A DNA stretch of 49,028 nucleotides, taken from assembly GCA_902776975.1 (NCBI GenBank), contig CACYSI010000023.1, positions 1-49,028 of the forward strand, in the 5' to 3' direction. The DNA comes from an uncultured Ruminococcus sp. (GTDB taxonomy: Bacteria > Bacillota > Clostridia > Oscillospirales > Acutalibacteraceae). This document shows, piece by piece, positions 33,098 through 43,176 of this stretch (the stretch's first letter is position 1; the number at the start of each line of letters is the position of its first letter). Under the pieces are notes generated by a model. The model was not told the origin of the DNA. It saw only the letters and a program-made list of their open reading frames with translations, and searched no databases. A program made the translations under genes and the position numbers.

Positions 33098-35287
33098 ATG
33101 AAAGCAATAAGCTTCAAAAAATCGGATAATCACAGTGAAAAAAGGGGAGCTCTTCCCCTTTTCGGTGTTGCTCTGATAATCTTGATACTGACGGTAGCGG
33201 TATACTTCGTCGCAGACCATGTAGCTCAGAGCTACAACGCCGATGATCGTGTCAGCAACTGGGGTTATCAGTATACCGATAAGGCGGGCGTAGCGCCCGA
33301 CGGCGAGCTGCGCATCTTCAATGCCCAGAATCCCATTCTTACAGAGGGCGGCGTACGAAAAGACAACATCTATTTTTCAAAGATGATAGAGCCGTCTGAA
33401 GACGCCGCCGATCTTGTGCTGATCACCGACTACTCACCGATCAAGATCAAGCTCAACGGTAAAGAGATATACAACAATCAGTTTGACACTAACGACTTTG
33501 TCGGCAACTGCTACAACGCGATCACGCTGGAGCCGTCTACACAGGAGCGTCAGCTCGAGGTGTTCATGAAAGCGCCTTTTTCCGTCAGATTTGAGGCATA
33601 TATCGACCGGACGATCTCTCCTTCTTTTAAGATCTCACCCGGTTTTATCACCGGTCTGGCTTTCATGGCTGCAGGACTGCTGGCAGCGGTGATCTTCACG
33701 ATCATGTCTGTGTCTAAGCGCAGACTTTTTCGCACGCTGTTTGTCGCGGGCGGAGTATTTTATATTGGATTTGCGATAGCCTTACATCTGCTGCCGGAGA
33801 TCACTTACGTCTTCAACCAACCTATCTGGCTCAGACTTACGGAGGTTCCTGTACACCTGACATATATGTTGGCTCTCGCCTTTCTCAACAGGCTGTTCAA
33901 GAGTCACCGCAAGTCCGGTATAGCTATCCTGTTCGCGTCGCTGGTATCGGCTGTTGCCGTATCGGCGTCGTTCACCCCGCTTATGATAAAGCTGTCTACA
34001 GGTTTGATGTGCCTGCTTACGCTTGCCGCGGCGGTATATGTCACTCATGTAGCTATGATACAGCTCGAGCGCCGCATACAGTACGCTGCTCTCATATTCG
34101 TTATGTCAGTGTACTGCGCTATGATGCTCTTGTTCGCGGGCATCCTGCTCATCAGCCGTCAGCGTGTACTGTATATATACAATATAGCGATCTCCACCGC
34201 TGTCATACTGGGCGCTATCGAGTATATATATATCGCGGATTATCGTTTTGAGATCAAGAACAGCCGGCTGCGCGCCCAAAGCTCACATTACGGCAGCTCG
34301 GTCAACTACATATCCGTCTTTATCCGCAACATCCTGCAGTGCGATGATAAAGACAGGTTCTACGACACAGCGGTTAAAGAGATACTCGATCTGCTTACTA
34401 AATATAATCATCTCAACAGCGATGTGAACTACTGTGTCGCTGTAAAAAGCAACGGAGAATACCGTGAGACAGAAAATCACGGAGTCGGAAAATGCGACTA
34501 CCTCATAATAGAGGATAACTGTGTAAAAAACGGCAAGAACTGTCTTTTTGCCGAGACATATTTTGAGTATATCCTGCACTCCGGCGATGAGATCGAAGTG
34601 ATATTCCACTTTGAAAACATACACGAAGGTACCGATGTCTTCTTCGCGAGTATGCTCGAGGCTACCTACTGCGGACTTGATACCACCTACCAAAACACCT
34701 TCCATAAAGGTCAAAAAAGCTCTGCAAACATCATCTTTACCGAGCTTGCCGAGAACGCCGAGCTGGATAACGGCTGTACCGTAGAACATCTCAACAATAT
34801 CAACAGGTATACCCGTGAGCTGTGCCTGAGACTCGGTATGGATCAAGACCGCGCGACTCGGATCGGCAAGGCAGCGGAGCTGCACGACTTAGGCAAGATA
34901 GCCATACCCAAAAACATCATACACAAGAACGGTAGACTCAGCGAGGAGGAACGCGTCATCATCAACAGCCATACCGAGTTCGGCTACACCATCCTTTCGG
35001 CTTATGACAGCGATCCTCTCATGGCTACAGCCGCCGTGATAGCGCGATATCATCACGAGCGCTACGACGGCAACGGCATCAACGGTCTCAAGGGCGAGTC
35101 TATCCCTCAGGAAGCGCGCATAGTCACCGTATGCGATGTTTATGACGCTCTTGTATCTGAGCGTACATACAAAAAAGCTTGGGCTGAAGAAGACGCGATA
35201 CGCTATCTGAGCGATAACGAAGGCAAGATCTTCGATCCCGCTATATGCGAAGAGTTCATAGTTTACCTTAAAGAAGCTAAAAGATAA
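33098..35287 (+). CDS. Membrane 7TM-DISM-like receptor with HD-GYP variant domain
   Basis: A 729-residue membrane protein. After a first hydrophobic segment (about 22-42) comes an extracytoplasmic beta-rich domain (about 45-175) resembling 7TMR-DISM extracellular domains. About seven membrane segments (about 185-385) and a cytoplasmic linker follow. The C-terminal HD-GYP domain has His596-Asp597 (LHDLGKIAIPKNI), HTEFGYTIL and HHERYDGNGINGL (652-664). Here the third signature reads Gly-Ile-Asn instead of Gly-Tyr-Pro, although all metal-binding His/Asp appear kept. It could be an active phosphodiesterase with altered partner recognition or a c-di-GMP receptor. Embedded in the synthase operon, it could clear c-di-GMP locally at the synthase. 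Confidence 0.86.
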   Translation: MKAISFKKSDNHSEKRGALPLFGVALIILILTVAVYFVADHVAQSYNADDRVSNWGYQYTDKAGVAPDGELRIFNAQNPILTEGGVRKDNIYFSKMIEPSEDAADLVLITDYSPIKIKLNGKEIYNNQFDTNDFVGNCYNAITLEPSTQERQLEVFMKAPFSVRFEAYIDRTISPSFKISPGFITGLAFMAAGLLAAVIFTIMSVSKRRLFRTLFVAGGVFYIGFAIALHLLPEITYVFNQPIWLRLTEVPVHLTYMLALAFLNRLFKSHRKSGIAILFASLVSAVAVSASFTPLMIKLSTGLMCLLTLAAAVYVTHVAMIQLERRIQYAALIFVMSVYCAMMLLFAGILLISRQRVLYIYNIAISTAVILGAIEYIYIADYRFEIKNSRLRAQSSHYGSSVNYISVFIRNILQCDDKDRFYDTAVKEILDLLTKYNHLNSDVNYCVAVKSNGEYRETENHGVGKCDYLIIEDNCVKNGKNCLFAETYFEYILHSGDEIEVIFHFENIHEGTDVFFASMLEATYCGLDTTYQNTFHKGQKSSANIIFTELAENAELDNGCTVEHLNNINRYTRELCLRLGMDQDRATRIGKAAELHDLGKIAIPKNIIHKNGRLSEEERVIINSHTEFGYTILSAYDSDPLMATAAVIARYHHERYDGNGINGLKGESIPQEARIVTVCDVYDALVSERTYKKAWAEEDAIRYLSDNEGKIFDPAICEEFIVYLKEAKR

Positions 35288-35311
35288 TTTAATAAGAAGG
35301 GCGGTGTAAAC

Positions 35312-38300
35312 ATGCCTGATAAACAGCTGAATAATCAAGATATCGGAATGACTGCCGAAGAGCAGGAGTTCAAAAGCCATCAGGAAGCGCGAAAGACTAA
35401 GATCAAAGCGTTTCAAAAACGGCTCAAATGGTATCATATAGCCATCGCGGTATTTGTGCTCGCAGTCATACTGCTGTTTGTGATATGGCATCTGCTGCCG
35501 CGCAAGGTGATGAACATCGCCGTACTGGACAAAACCATACTGTCATACGCCGATGACGAAAACATCGTCAAAGATACCGTTTACCGCAAACACGAGGGCT
35601 TTTTCCGCATACTGCGTCAACAGCACTATGTAAAGCCCGACGGAAATAACTACGACTACAAAAAAGACTATTTCGGCCCTAAGCTGAATGAAGAAGGCGC
35701 CTACGACAGCACCACCGAGCTCAGAGACGCTGACTCTACCCCCGATCTGCTTTATATGGCAGACGCTTACGGACTCGGAAACGATACCTACGGTCACTAC
35801 AACGGCGGCACGCCTCTGGGCGGAGGCATAACCGACGACGATATGTCCTATATATCATTCGCGCATGAGAGCGGCGCTCCGATAATCACCGAGGCGGCTT
35901 TCTTCAGCGCTCCCATGTCCGACTCAGTGCGCGCTCAGCTGGTCTCGCTCACCGGAGTTAATCCCACCAAGTGGATCGGTCGCTATCTGGTAGACCTGCA
36001 GGACTTCACCGACGTACCCGACTGGGCTCCGCCCATGTACGAACAGCAGGAGGGCGTCGAGTGGCGCTTCACCGGTCCCGGTATCCTTCTGGTGTCGACA
36101 GACGGCAAGATAATCGTCCTTGAGCAAAACACCGATTTTATCTCAAAAAACCTTTTAAAGATATCCATCGACGAGGCTTACAAAAGTGAATTCTGGGGCT
36201 GTGGTAACTGCAACTTCTACAACTGGTTTGAGCTTGTCGAGCCTAACTACGGCGTTGAGAACATCGCTACCTTTGAGTTCGACCTCAACGCTACCGGTAT
36301 GGAAAAGATCAAAGAGATCAGCAAGACTCCGCGTTTCTGCGCCATTTCACGCAAGCAGGAAGAGGGCTACGCTCCGGTATACTACTTTGCCGGCGACTTC
36401 AACGACTATGTCAACGGAAACCGCTACGCCGACTTTTTGTTCTCCAACCAGTTCTTCCGCTTTCTTTCATACGACAGACAGGGAGATATCTCCAACTTCT
36501 ACTGGCGTTTCTACAATCCGCTGATACGCCGCATACTCAACGATACAAACAGCAAAAAGTATACCGAGAGCAGCGCTGAACACACCGAGGTATCACGCGT
36601 GAACAACGGCAGTTTTCAGGTACTGCAGGATGACAAGTGGCGCGGTCTGAGCCTTAAGGCGATCGCGATCAACGCTCAGGAACCCGGCAAGGCTGAGTTT
36701 TCACGAGATTTCACCTTCTATGAGAAGCTCATAACCTCAGCCGCCGATCTCGGCGTCAACTGTATTGAAGCAAAGGAGCTTCTGCCTCCCGAGTTCTACG
36801 CGGCGGTAAGCAGACATAATAAAAACAAAGATAATTCACCTATATATATTTTGCAGCGTGTCGCCGCCCCGGACGGACTCAGCCCGGCTGACTACCTTAG
36901 TTCAGACGGACTTGAGCGCTGGAAGGAAGCTGTGACCGACGCTGTCAAGGCGCTGCACGGCGACGGAAGAGCATCGGGAGAAAAACTCGGCGCAGCGACC
37001 TACTTCATCGACGTATCCGAGTATATACTGGGTATCAGCGTTGATCCGTCGCTCACCTCTAAGAACGTCGCTGCGATAAAAGGTCTTTCTGCATACAGCT
37101 ACGACGGAGACTATACGGTGAGCAGCAAGGGCATAAACGGCTTTGCGGCATATCTCTATAACACCGTTCAGTCGGTATCAAACTCATACGGCTACAGCAC
37201 TCCTGCGGCTGTATGCTCAGTGTCCGATATGATAAAAGAACTGACGGCGGTAAAAGACGCTAACGCCTATAACTTTGCGGGCATAGCCGACAAGGAGCAG
37301 GCAGAATACTTCTTCTGCGATGTCAAGCTCAACAACGCAAGCATCAAAAAGAGCGGCAAAGCCTCTGACAGCGCCTATAAAAAGTATCTCGCCCTTATGA
37401 ACGAACTGCAGAAAGTCGCTCAGCCTGTGCTGGCATCGGGAGTATCCTTCTCGGATGTCAACGCCGTATACGGACAGACGGCTGTCAGCGAGAGCGAGCA
37501 GGGCAGCGGCATCACAGACGCTCTAAACGCCGCCAAGGACAGCGGCATCTTAGGCGCTACAGTATATGATCTAAATGATACCTGGTCTGATGTCGCTGAC
37601 GATATGCAGTTCTTCACCGCGTCGGCGTCTGGCAGTTATCTTTGGCACAACACCTGTGACAGCGCCGAGATGACCGGAGTCATCGCGGCTGACAGCGTTA
37701 TGCCCGAGACGCCCGGACTCGTGCTGTCAGACGACGATCTGGCTCAGGCTGTGTCGATGTACAGCGACGGCGGATATCTGTATATAACGCTGCAGCTGCT
37801 CGAAGAGACAGACTACAAGTCGAACGCCATGTTTTTGGGTCTGGACACCTTCCAGCGCAACGACGGCGAGTATTACTACGCTAAGGATTTCACCCCTAAC
37901 TCACTGTCGGGTATGGAATTCTCACTTCGCTTTGAAAACAAGCAGCAGGCGGCTCTGTATGTAATGCGCAGCTATGACCGCAGCCGCGGCTCGGCATACA
38001 CGCGCGAGAGCTACACGGGCGATTACTCCAAGGTCGCCGATCTGGTATACGGCGGCTTTACATCCGGCGACACACAGTTCTATCAGACCGGCTCGACGAT
38101 ATATATCCGTCTGCCCTGGACATGGCTCAATGTAGCCGACCCTTCTAAAAAGCTCGTCATCAACGACAACGCCTTTGCCGGTGAGCGCGCCAAAACCGTC
38201 ACCACCAACGGCGTTCTGGTATCGGTGATGGTCGGCGAGCGCAAAGAGGGTGACTTGATGTACGCCTTCCCCGCAGATAAGCACGACCCCGGCTACAAGG

Positions 38301-38395
38301 TATTCCAGTGGGATAAGTGGGAGACCGTCAAGTATACCTTACGCAACAAAGAGAGCTTCGATATGCTCAAAAAGTACTATAACGGTAACCAATAA
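35312..38395 (+). CDS. Giant membrane-anchored exopolysaccharide operon protein with inactive glycosidase-like and CBM-like regions
   Basis: A 1027-residue protein with one membrane anchor at about 41-62; the rest is extracytoplasmic. Residues about 66-430 form a domain I do not recognise (TPDLLYMADAYG, ISFAHESGAPIITEAAFF). Residues about 445-790 align with the TIM-barrel of the two glycosidase-like proteins later in the operon: KALHGD matches VIHGD, AYSYDGDY matches EYDGDY, and FIDVSEYILGISVDP matches the acid/base segment. The catalytic Glu there is Ser576, and the nucleophile segment reads VLASGVSF with Ser709, so the barrel should be inactive. Residues about 795-1000 resemble the CBM9-like tails of its paralogs (LPWTWLNVADPSKK). 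A polysaccharide-binding scaffold of the synthase is plausible. Confidence 0.78.
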   Translation: MPDKQLNNQDIGMTAEEQEFKSHQEARKTKIKAFQKRLKWYHIAIAVFVLAVILLFVIWHLLPRKVMNIAVLDKTILSYADDENIVKDTVYRKHEGFFRILRQQHYVKPDGNNYDYKKDYFGPKLNEEGAYDSTTELRDADSTPDLLYMADAYGLGNDTYGHYNGGTPLGGGITDDDMSYISFAHESGAPIITEAAFFSAPMSDSVRAQLVSLTGVNPTKWIGRYLVDLQDFTDVPDWAPPMYEQQEGVEWRFTGPGILLVSTDGKIIVLEQNTDFISKNLLKISIDEAYKSEFWGCGNCNFYNWFELVEPNYGVENIATFEFDLNATGMEKIKEISKTPRFCAISRKQEEGYAPVYYFAGDFNDYVNGNRYADFLFSNQFFRFLSYDRQGDISNFYWRFYNPLIRRILNDTNSKKYTESSAEHTEVSRVNNGSFQVLQDDKWRGLSLKAIAINAQEPGKAEFSRDFTFYEKLITSAADLGVNCIEAKELLPPEFYAAVSRHNKNKDNSPIYILQRVAAPDGLSPADYLSSDGLERWKEAVTDAVKALHGDGRASGEKLGAATYFIDVSEYILGISVDPSLTSKNVAAIKGLSAYSYDGDYTVSSKGINGFAAYLYNTVQSVSNSYGYSTPAAVCSVSDMIKELTAVKDANAYNFAGIADKEQAEYFFCDVKLNNASIKKSGKASDSAYKKYLALMNELQKVAQPVLASGVSFSDVNAVYGQTAVSESEQGSGITDALNAAKDSGILGATVYDLNDTWSDVADDMQFFTASASGSYLWHNTCDSAEMTGVIAADSVMPETPGLVLSDDDLAQAVSMYSDGGYLYITLQLLEETDYKSNAMFLGLDTFQRNDGEYYYAKDFTPNSLSGMEFSLRFENKQQAALYVMRSYDRSRGSAYTRESYTGDYSKVADLVYGGFTSGDTQFYQTGSTIYIRLPWTWLNVADPSKKLVINDNAFAGERAKTVTTNGVLVSVMVGERKEGDLMYAFPADKHDPGYKVFQWDKWETVKYTLRNKESFDMLKKYYNGNQ

Positions 38396-38414
38396 AATAT
38401 AAGGAGATAACAGC

Positions 38415-39491
38415 TTGAAAGTTGAACTTATAAGCGTTATCGGACTGCTTCTGTGTCTGTTGATCATAGGCATAGAGTACATACTTCACTATCGGCTGGC
38501 CGAGCTGCAGGATGAGACCGCGGCGCGTACAGAGAATATCAGGCGCAGGCTTGATATACATGTTGAGGGGGTGCTCTATGCACCGACCGAGGGCAGCCGA
38601 AACGCAGAGATCAAAGCGCTCGCCGATGAGATAAACGGCGACTTCACCGTATATGAGATGGCTGTAGCGGCTATCAACGAGCATAAGGGCACAGTCTACA
38701 GAGATGACGAAGAGGCACGCGCGGCTCTGATCGAGCGCGTCAACGAGCAGGTCGATCCCGTAGGCATATACGCTAAGATGCTCAATGAGGGCGATGTTTA
38801 CCACAAGGGCTATGCCTGCCGCCGCTTAGCCGATCTCGGCGCGCTTGACTACCGTGATAAGATCAAGGAGTGCGCTAAAGAGAAAGACCGCGACCTTGCG
38901 TACAACGCGGCTATGGCGCTGTGCAGCATGGGCGACGTATACGAGGTAGCCGACTACCTGCTCAGCATCCAGAACGATACTCAGTATTCCGGCAGGATAG
39001 TCAACGAGTTTTTCGCCAAGTTCACGGGCGACAGACAAGAGCTTGCCGAGAGGATATTTGACAAGTGCAATCCGTATATGCGCTGTACGGTCATCAAGAC
39101 CATCGCCGTATATAAGATAGACGCTTTCAGACCGATGTATAAAGATGGCGCCACAGGCAACGATACACAGCTCAAGATCGCCTGCGTAAAGGCGCTTGCG
39201 GCGTTCGGTTATCCCGAGGATGAGCAGATCCTGCAGATGGCGGCTAAGGACAAGGATTGGGTCGTCCGCTCTTCTGCGGTCAGAGGTCTGTCTCTGCTCA
39301 AAACTAAGACGGCTCTCGACTCGGTAAAGCACGCACTGAGCGACAAGGAGTGGTGGGTACGCCAGACAGCGGCTCAGTCCATTACACGCATGAATATATC
39401 GCCGAGCGATCTTGAAGAGATACTCGGCGGCTATGACCGTTTTGCCGCTGACGCGATGAAGAACGTGCTGTACAAAACGGTAGATACCTGA
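38415..39491 (+). CDS. Membrane-anchored HEAT-repeat protein
   Basis: A 358-residue protein starting at TTG 38415, with AAGGAGAT 6 bases upstream (38401-38408). A single N-terminal membrane segment (about 5-25) is followed by a cytoplasmic or peripheral helical domain. HEAT/PBS-lyase-like repeats are clear in the second half: YACRRLADLGALDYRDKIKE, AYNAAMALCSMGDVYEVADY, KIACVKALAAFGYPEDEQIL, VRSSAVRGLSLLKTKTALDS and VRQTAAQSITRMNISPSDLE. HEAT solenoids are protein-interaction platforms. It lies directly before the GT2 gene (23 bases), so a role as synthase assembly or regulatory partner is likely, but inferred. Confidence 0.85.
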   Translation: MKVELISVIGLLLCLLIIGIEYILHYRLAELQDETAARTENIRRRLDIHVEGVLYAPTEGSRNAEIKALADEINGDFTVYEMAVAAINEHKGTVYRDDEEARAALIERVNEQVDPVGIYAKMLNEGDVYHKGYACRRLADLGALDYRDKIKECAKEKDRDLAYNAAMALCSMGDVYEVADYLLSIQNDTQYSGRIVNEFFAKFTGDRQELAERIFDKCNPYMRCTVIKTIAVYKIDAFRPMYKDGATGNDTQLKIACVKALAAFGYPEDEQILQMAAKDKDWVVRSSAVRGLSLLKTKTALDSVKHALSDKEWWVRQTAAQSITRMNISPSDLEEILGGYDRFAADAMKNVLYKTVDT

Positions 39492-39514
39492 TAAATGATA
39501 AGGAGGAGCAAGAA

Positions 39515-40927
39515 GTGGGCTTTTTAAACGCGATACGCAGTTTTATCGTAGTATTCAACTACTTCTGCATGGCTTTCACGCTTTTGCTCAGCATCATATA
39601 TATAATCCAGCTCTTTGTGTCCTTGGTGCGCGTTCACCGCAACTACGACAAGACCTTCTCGGATGACTTTCACAGCTATGTCGACAGCGATAATCTCCTG
39701 CCGATATCGCTCATCATCCCAGCCTACAACGAGCAGGAGCATATCGTACAGAATATCCGCTCACTGTTGACTATCAACTACCCCATGTTTGAGATCATAG
39801 TAGTCAACGACGGCTCTACGGACAGGACGGGTGAAAACGTGATAGAGGCTTTCAAGATGCACAAGATCGAGACCTCTATCCGCTATCGGATACCTACGCA
39901 GAAGATCGAGGCTGTATACTACAGCAAGCAGTACCCTAACCTGCTCTATGTCCAAAAGCAGAACGGCGGTAAGTCAGACGCTCTCAACGCGGGCATCAAC
40001 ATCTCCAGATATCCTCTGTTCACCTGCCTTGACGCCGACTCCCGTATCGAAAAAGACGCTCTGCTGCGCCTTTCCATGGAGTTCATCAAGGATTCACGCA
40101 CAGTAGTAGCGGGCGGTATAGTGCGCATCGCCAACGGCTCAAAGATCGTCAACGGCGAGCTCAAAGGCTTTTCAATGCCGAAAAAGCTGATAGAGCGCTT
40201 CCAGATAGTAGAGTATTACCGCTCGTTTTTGATGGGTCGAGTATTCTGGAGCGCGTCCAACTCTCTGCTGATAGTGTCGGGCGCTTTCGGACTGTTCCGC
40301 AAGCAGACTGTGATAGAAGTCGGAGGATATAAACCCAATACCATAGGCGAGGATATGGAGATCATAGTGCGTATCCATCGCTATATGCGCAAAAATCATA
40401 AAAAGTACCGCGTAAAGTTCAACGAGTTCTCGGTATGCTGGACGCAGGGGCCCATGTCGCTTAACGATATCCGCAGTCAGCGCCGCCGCTGGCAGATAGG
40501 ACTGATGGATACGCTCATATCTCACGCGGGCATGACCTTCAACCCCAGATACGGCTTTGTCGGATTGGTCTCGATGCCGTACAACTGGATATTTGAGCTG
40601 TTCGGCGCGCTTATTGAGGCTATCGGTTATTTTCTGATACCGTTCACGCTCATCATGGGCGAGCTCAATATGTTTTTCTTCATCATCTACTTTTTGCTCG
40701 CGGTATCTCTCGGCGTCATCCTGTCCGAGGGCAGTCTGGTGCTCGAGCAGTACACGCACCGCGGCGCGATGAGCGCCAAACAGAGCATAGCTATCTCGGT
40801 ATATGCCATACTTGAGAACTTCGGCTACAGACAGCTCATAACGCTGTTCAGAGTTGAAGGCATACTCAAATACCGTAAGCTGCGTAAAACATGGGGCAAG
40901 ATACAGCGTAAGGAGTTTGAACAATGA
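39515..40927 (+). CDS. Processive-type family 2 glycosyltransferase (exopolysaccharide synthase)
   Basis: A 470-residue membrane enzyme starting at GTG 39515 with AAGGAGG just upstream. One N-terminal membrane segment (about 10-35) precedes the GT-A domain: PAYNEQEHI, VVNDGSTD, Asp173-x-Asp175 in CLDADS, the catalytic base region GEDME (278-282), and QRRRW (322-326), the QxxRW acceptor motif of processive synthases. Three C-terminal membrane segments and a basic tail follow. It resembles PgaC/YdaM-like synthases. No PilZ domain is present, so c-di-GMP control would have to come through partners or transcription. The polymer is not predictable by eye. Its stop overlaps the next ATG (40924-40927). 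Confidence 0.92.
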   Translation: MGFLNAIRSFIVVFNYFCMAFTLLLSIIYIIQLFVSLVRVHRNYDKTFSDDFHSYVDSDNLLPISLIIPAYNEQEHIVQNIRSLLTINYPMFEIIVVNDGSTDRTGENVIEAFKMHKIETSIRYRIPTQKIEAVYYSKQYPNLLYVQKQNGGKSDALNAGINISRYPLFTCLDADSRIEKDALLRLSMEFIKDSRTVVAGGIVRIANGSKIVNGELKGFSMPKKLIERFQIVEYYRSFLMGRVFWSASNSLLIVSGAFGLFRKQTVIEVGGYKPNTIGEDMEIIVRIHRYMRKNHKKYRVKFNEFSVCWTQGPMSLNDIRSQRRRWQIGLMDTLISHAGMTFNPRYGFVGLVSMPYNWIFELFGALIEAIGYFLIPFTLIMGELNMFFFIIYFLLAVSLGVILSEGSLVLEQYTHRGAMSAKQSIAISVYAILENFGYRQLITLFRVEGILKYRKLRKTWGKIQRKEFEQ

Positions 40928-43140
40928 AGAAGGTCGTTATTTCTATCGTCGCAACCATTGTTGTGCTCTTCATCCTCGCTCAGACAGGCTTGCTTGCGCC
41001 CTTCGGTATCAAGCAGCTCTCTTTCACCCGTGAGAACGCCGAATCCGACGGCGCGGAGACCTCGAACGAAGAGTACCTCGACTCCGCTAACGATCTCAGC
41101 TATCGCTTCAAGGCTGAGGGCAACTACTTCAGCGTATACCGCAACGGCAGCTGGAACGAGCTGTTTATGACAGGTGTGAATATCGGCGCGTCGGAACCTT
41201 CCCTCTTCCCCGGTGACCTTACTATCAGCTACGAGACTTATATGAGATGGTTCAAGTATATCAGTGAGATGAACTGCAACTGCATACGCGTATACACCAC
41301 CATGCGTCCTCAGTTTTATCTGGCTCTGAATGACTTTAACAGTAAAGCCGACAATCCTCTGTACCTCTTTCAGGGCATATGGGTCAACGAGGATGATACA
41401 GAACGCCTCAGCGACGTATACGCCGAGAACGAGAAGATCCTCACCGACTTTACACGCGACGCTCTGACCATAGTAGACGTCATCCACGGCGACGCTGTCA
41501 TCCCCGAGAGCCCCGGCAAGGCTTCGGGCACATACCGCACCGATGTATCACGCTGGCTCGCGGGCTGGGTCATCGGTATAGAGTGGGATCCAAATCTCGT
41601 CATCAACACCGACGAACAGCACCCCGACAAGCGCGAGTATGACGGCGACTATCTGTTTACTCAGAGCGCGTCGCCGTTTGAGGCTTTTCTGTGCAGAGCG
41701 GGCGACTCTCTTATCAAGCACGAGACCGATAAGTACAAATTCCAGGCGCCTCTTGCCTTCACTAACTGGATCACCACCGATCCTCTCAGCCATCCCAACG
41801 AGCCTCACTTTGACGAGGACAAGGCGACCGTCAACATCGAAAACGTCAAGTTCCGCAACTTCGGACCCGGTATGTTCGCGTCTTACCACATCTATCCCTA
41901 TTATCCCGACAGCCTGAACTATCAGGAGGATTACCTGCAAAACAAGGATGAGAACGGTAAGGTAGATACCTACTCAGCCTACCTAAAAGACCTTAAGCTG
42001 GTGCATACTCTGCCGATACTCGTAGCCGAGTTCGGTATACCTACCTCCCGCGGTATGGGCCATGAGAGCGTCATGGGCTACAACCAGGGCCATGTAGACG
42101 AAAACGCCCAGGGCGCCATGCTGACGGGTATGATAGAATCTATATTTGACACGGGCTACGCGGGCGGACTGGTGTTCACCTGGCAGGACGAGTGGTTCAA
42201 GCGCACATGGAACAACGTCATGTTCGATATAGCCGATCGGCGTCCCTTCTGGTCAAACATCCAGACTACAGAGCAGTGCTTCGGCATACTTGCGTTCGAC
42301 CCCGGCGAGAACTATACGATCAGTTATCCCGACGGCGACCTCGCCGAATGGGACAACATCGACGCTACGGTCACCACTGACCAAGGCGCGCTGTATGTGC
42401 GCAGCGACGAGCGATATGTATATATCATGGTCAAAGCCGAGGGCTATGACTTCAACAACGATACTCTGTACATACCGATCAACACAATATCCGGACAGGG
42501 CAACACCTCGGCAGAGAGCGAAAATCTGACCTTTGACGACGGAGCGGACTTCTTGATAAAGCTCCACGGTGCTAAAGACTCACATATCTATGTTGACCGC
42601 TACTATGACGCGTTCAACTATCACTTTGTCGAGTCTCGCATACTGACGGACTTCCCCCAGCTCAAGGATTCGGGAGTCAAGGACAGCGGCGAGTTTGATG
42701 AGATGATGATGTGCTACGGATACCACCTCAAGGTAGGCGGCACGGGCGCCGAGGTGCCCGATAAGGCATACGAGACAGGCAAGCTGCTGTACGGCAACGC
42801 TAATCCCGAGTCTAAGGACTACGCATCATTAGCGGACTTTTGCTACGGTGAAAACGGCGTAGAGCTGCGTATACCGTGGCAGCTGCTCAACGTTATGGAT
42901 CCCTCATCCAAACAGCAGATCGGCGATTTCTTTGAGGAGCAGGTCTTCAGTCCTCAGCCGTATGACGCGTTCGACTTCGGCTTCGGCTATGTCAAGGGCA
43001 GCGGCTCTATGGAGATCAGCCTGTCCGGAAGCTACACCTACAAAGAGTGGAACATCCCCGAGTGGCACGAAAGGCTCAAGCCCTCTTACTACGAACTGCA
43101 AAAGTATCTGAAAAAGTATCGCGATACGACAAAAAAATAA
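40924..43140 (+). CDS. Membrane-anchored TIM-barrel glycosidase-like protein with CBM9-like domain
   Basis: A 738-residue exported protein anchored by an N-terminal segment (about 3-25). A clan GH-A-like barrel (about 65-460) shows MTGVNIGASEP, CNCIRVYTTMRPQFY, acid/base candidate Glu220 in VIGIEWDP and nucleophile candidate Glu369 in LVAEFGIPTSRG, then [13 protein letters not shown]. The C-terminal domain begins YPDGDLAEW, the CBM9/DOMON-type signature, and ends ELRIPWQLLNVMDPSS. The ATG overlaps the GT2 stop, the tightest coupling in the operon. By analogy with GH5/GH8 partners of bacterial synthases, it probably trims or releases the nascent polymer. The exact GH family is not clear to me. 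Confidence 0.85.
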   Translation: MKKVVISIVATIVVLFILAQTGLLAPFGIKQLSFTRENAESDGAETSNEEYLDSANDLSYRFKAEGNYFSVYRNGSWNELFMTGVNIGASEPSLFPGDLTISYETYMRWFKYISEMNCNCIRVYTTMRPQFYLALNDFNSKADNPLYLFQGIWVNEDDTERLSDVYAENEKILTDFTRDALTIVDVIHGDAVIPESPGKASGTYRTDVSRWLAGWVIGIEWDPNLVINTDEQHPDKREYDGDYLFTQSASPFEAFLCRAGDSLIKHETDKYKFQAPLAFTNWITTDPLSHPNEPHFDEDKATVNIENVKFRNFGPGMFASYHIYPYYPDSLNYQEDYLQNKDENGKVDTYSAYLKDLKLVHTLPILVAEFGIPTSRGMGHESVMGYNQGHVDENAQGAMLTGMIESIFDTGYAGGLVFTWQDEWFKRTWNNVMFDIADRRPFWSNIQTTEQCFGILAFDPGENYTISYPDGDLAEWDNIDATVTTDQGALYVRSDERYVYIMVKAEGYDFNNDTLYIPINTISGQGNTSAESENLTFDDGADFLIKLHGAKDSHIYVDRYYDAFNYHFVESRILTDFPQLKDSGVKDSGEFDEMMMCYGYHLKVGGTGAEVPDKAYETGKLLYGNANPESKDYASLADFCYGENGVELRIPWQLLNVMDPSSKQQIGDFFEEQVFSPQPYDAFDFGFGYVKGSGSMEISLSGSYTYKEWNIPEWHERLKPSYYELQKYLKKYRDTTKK

Positions 43141-43176
43141 TACTTATCAGGCTATAATCAAATAGGAGGTGGCAAG

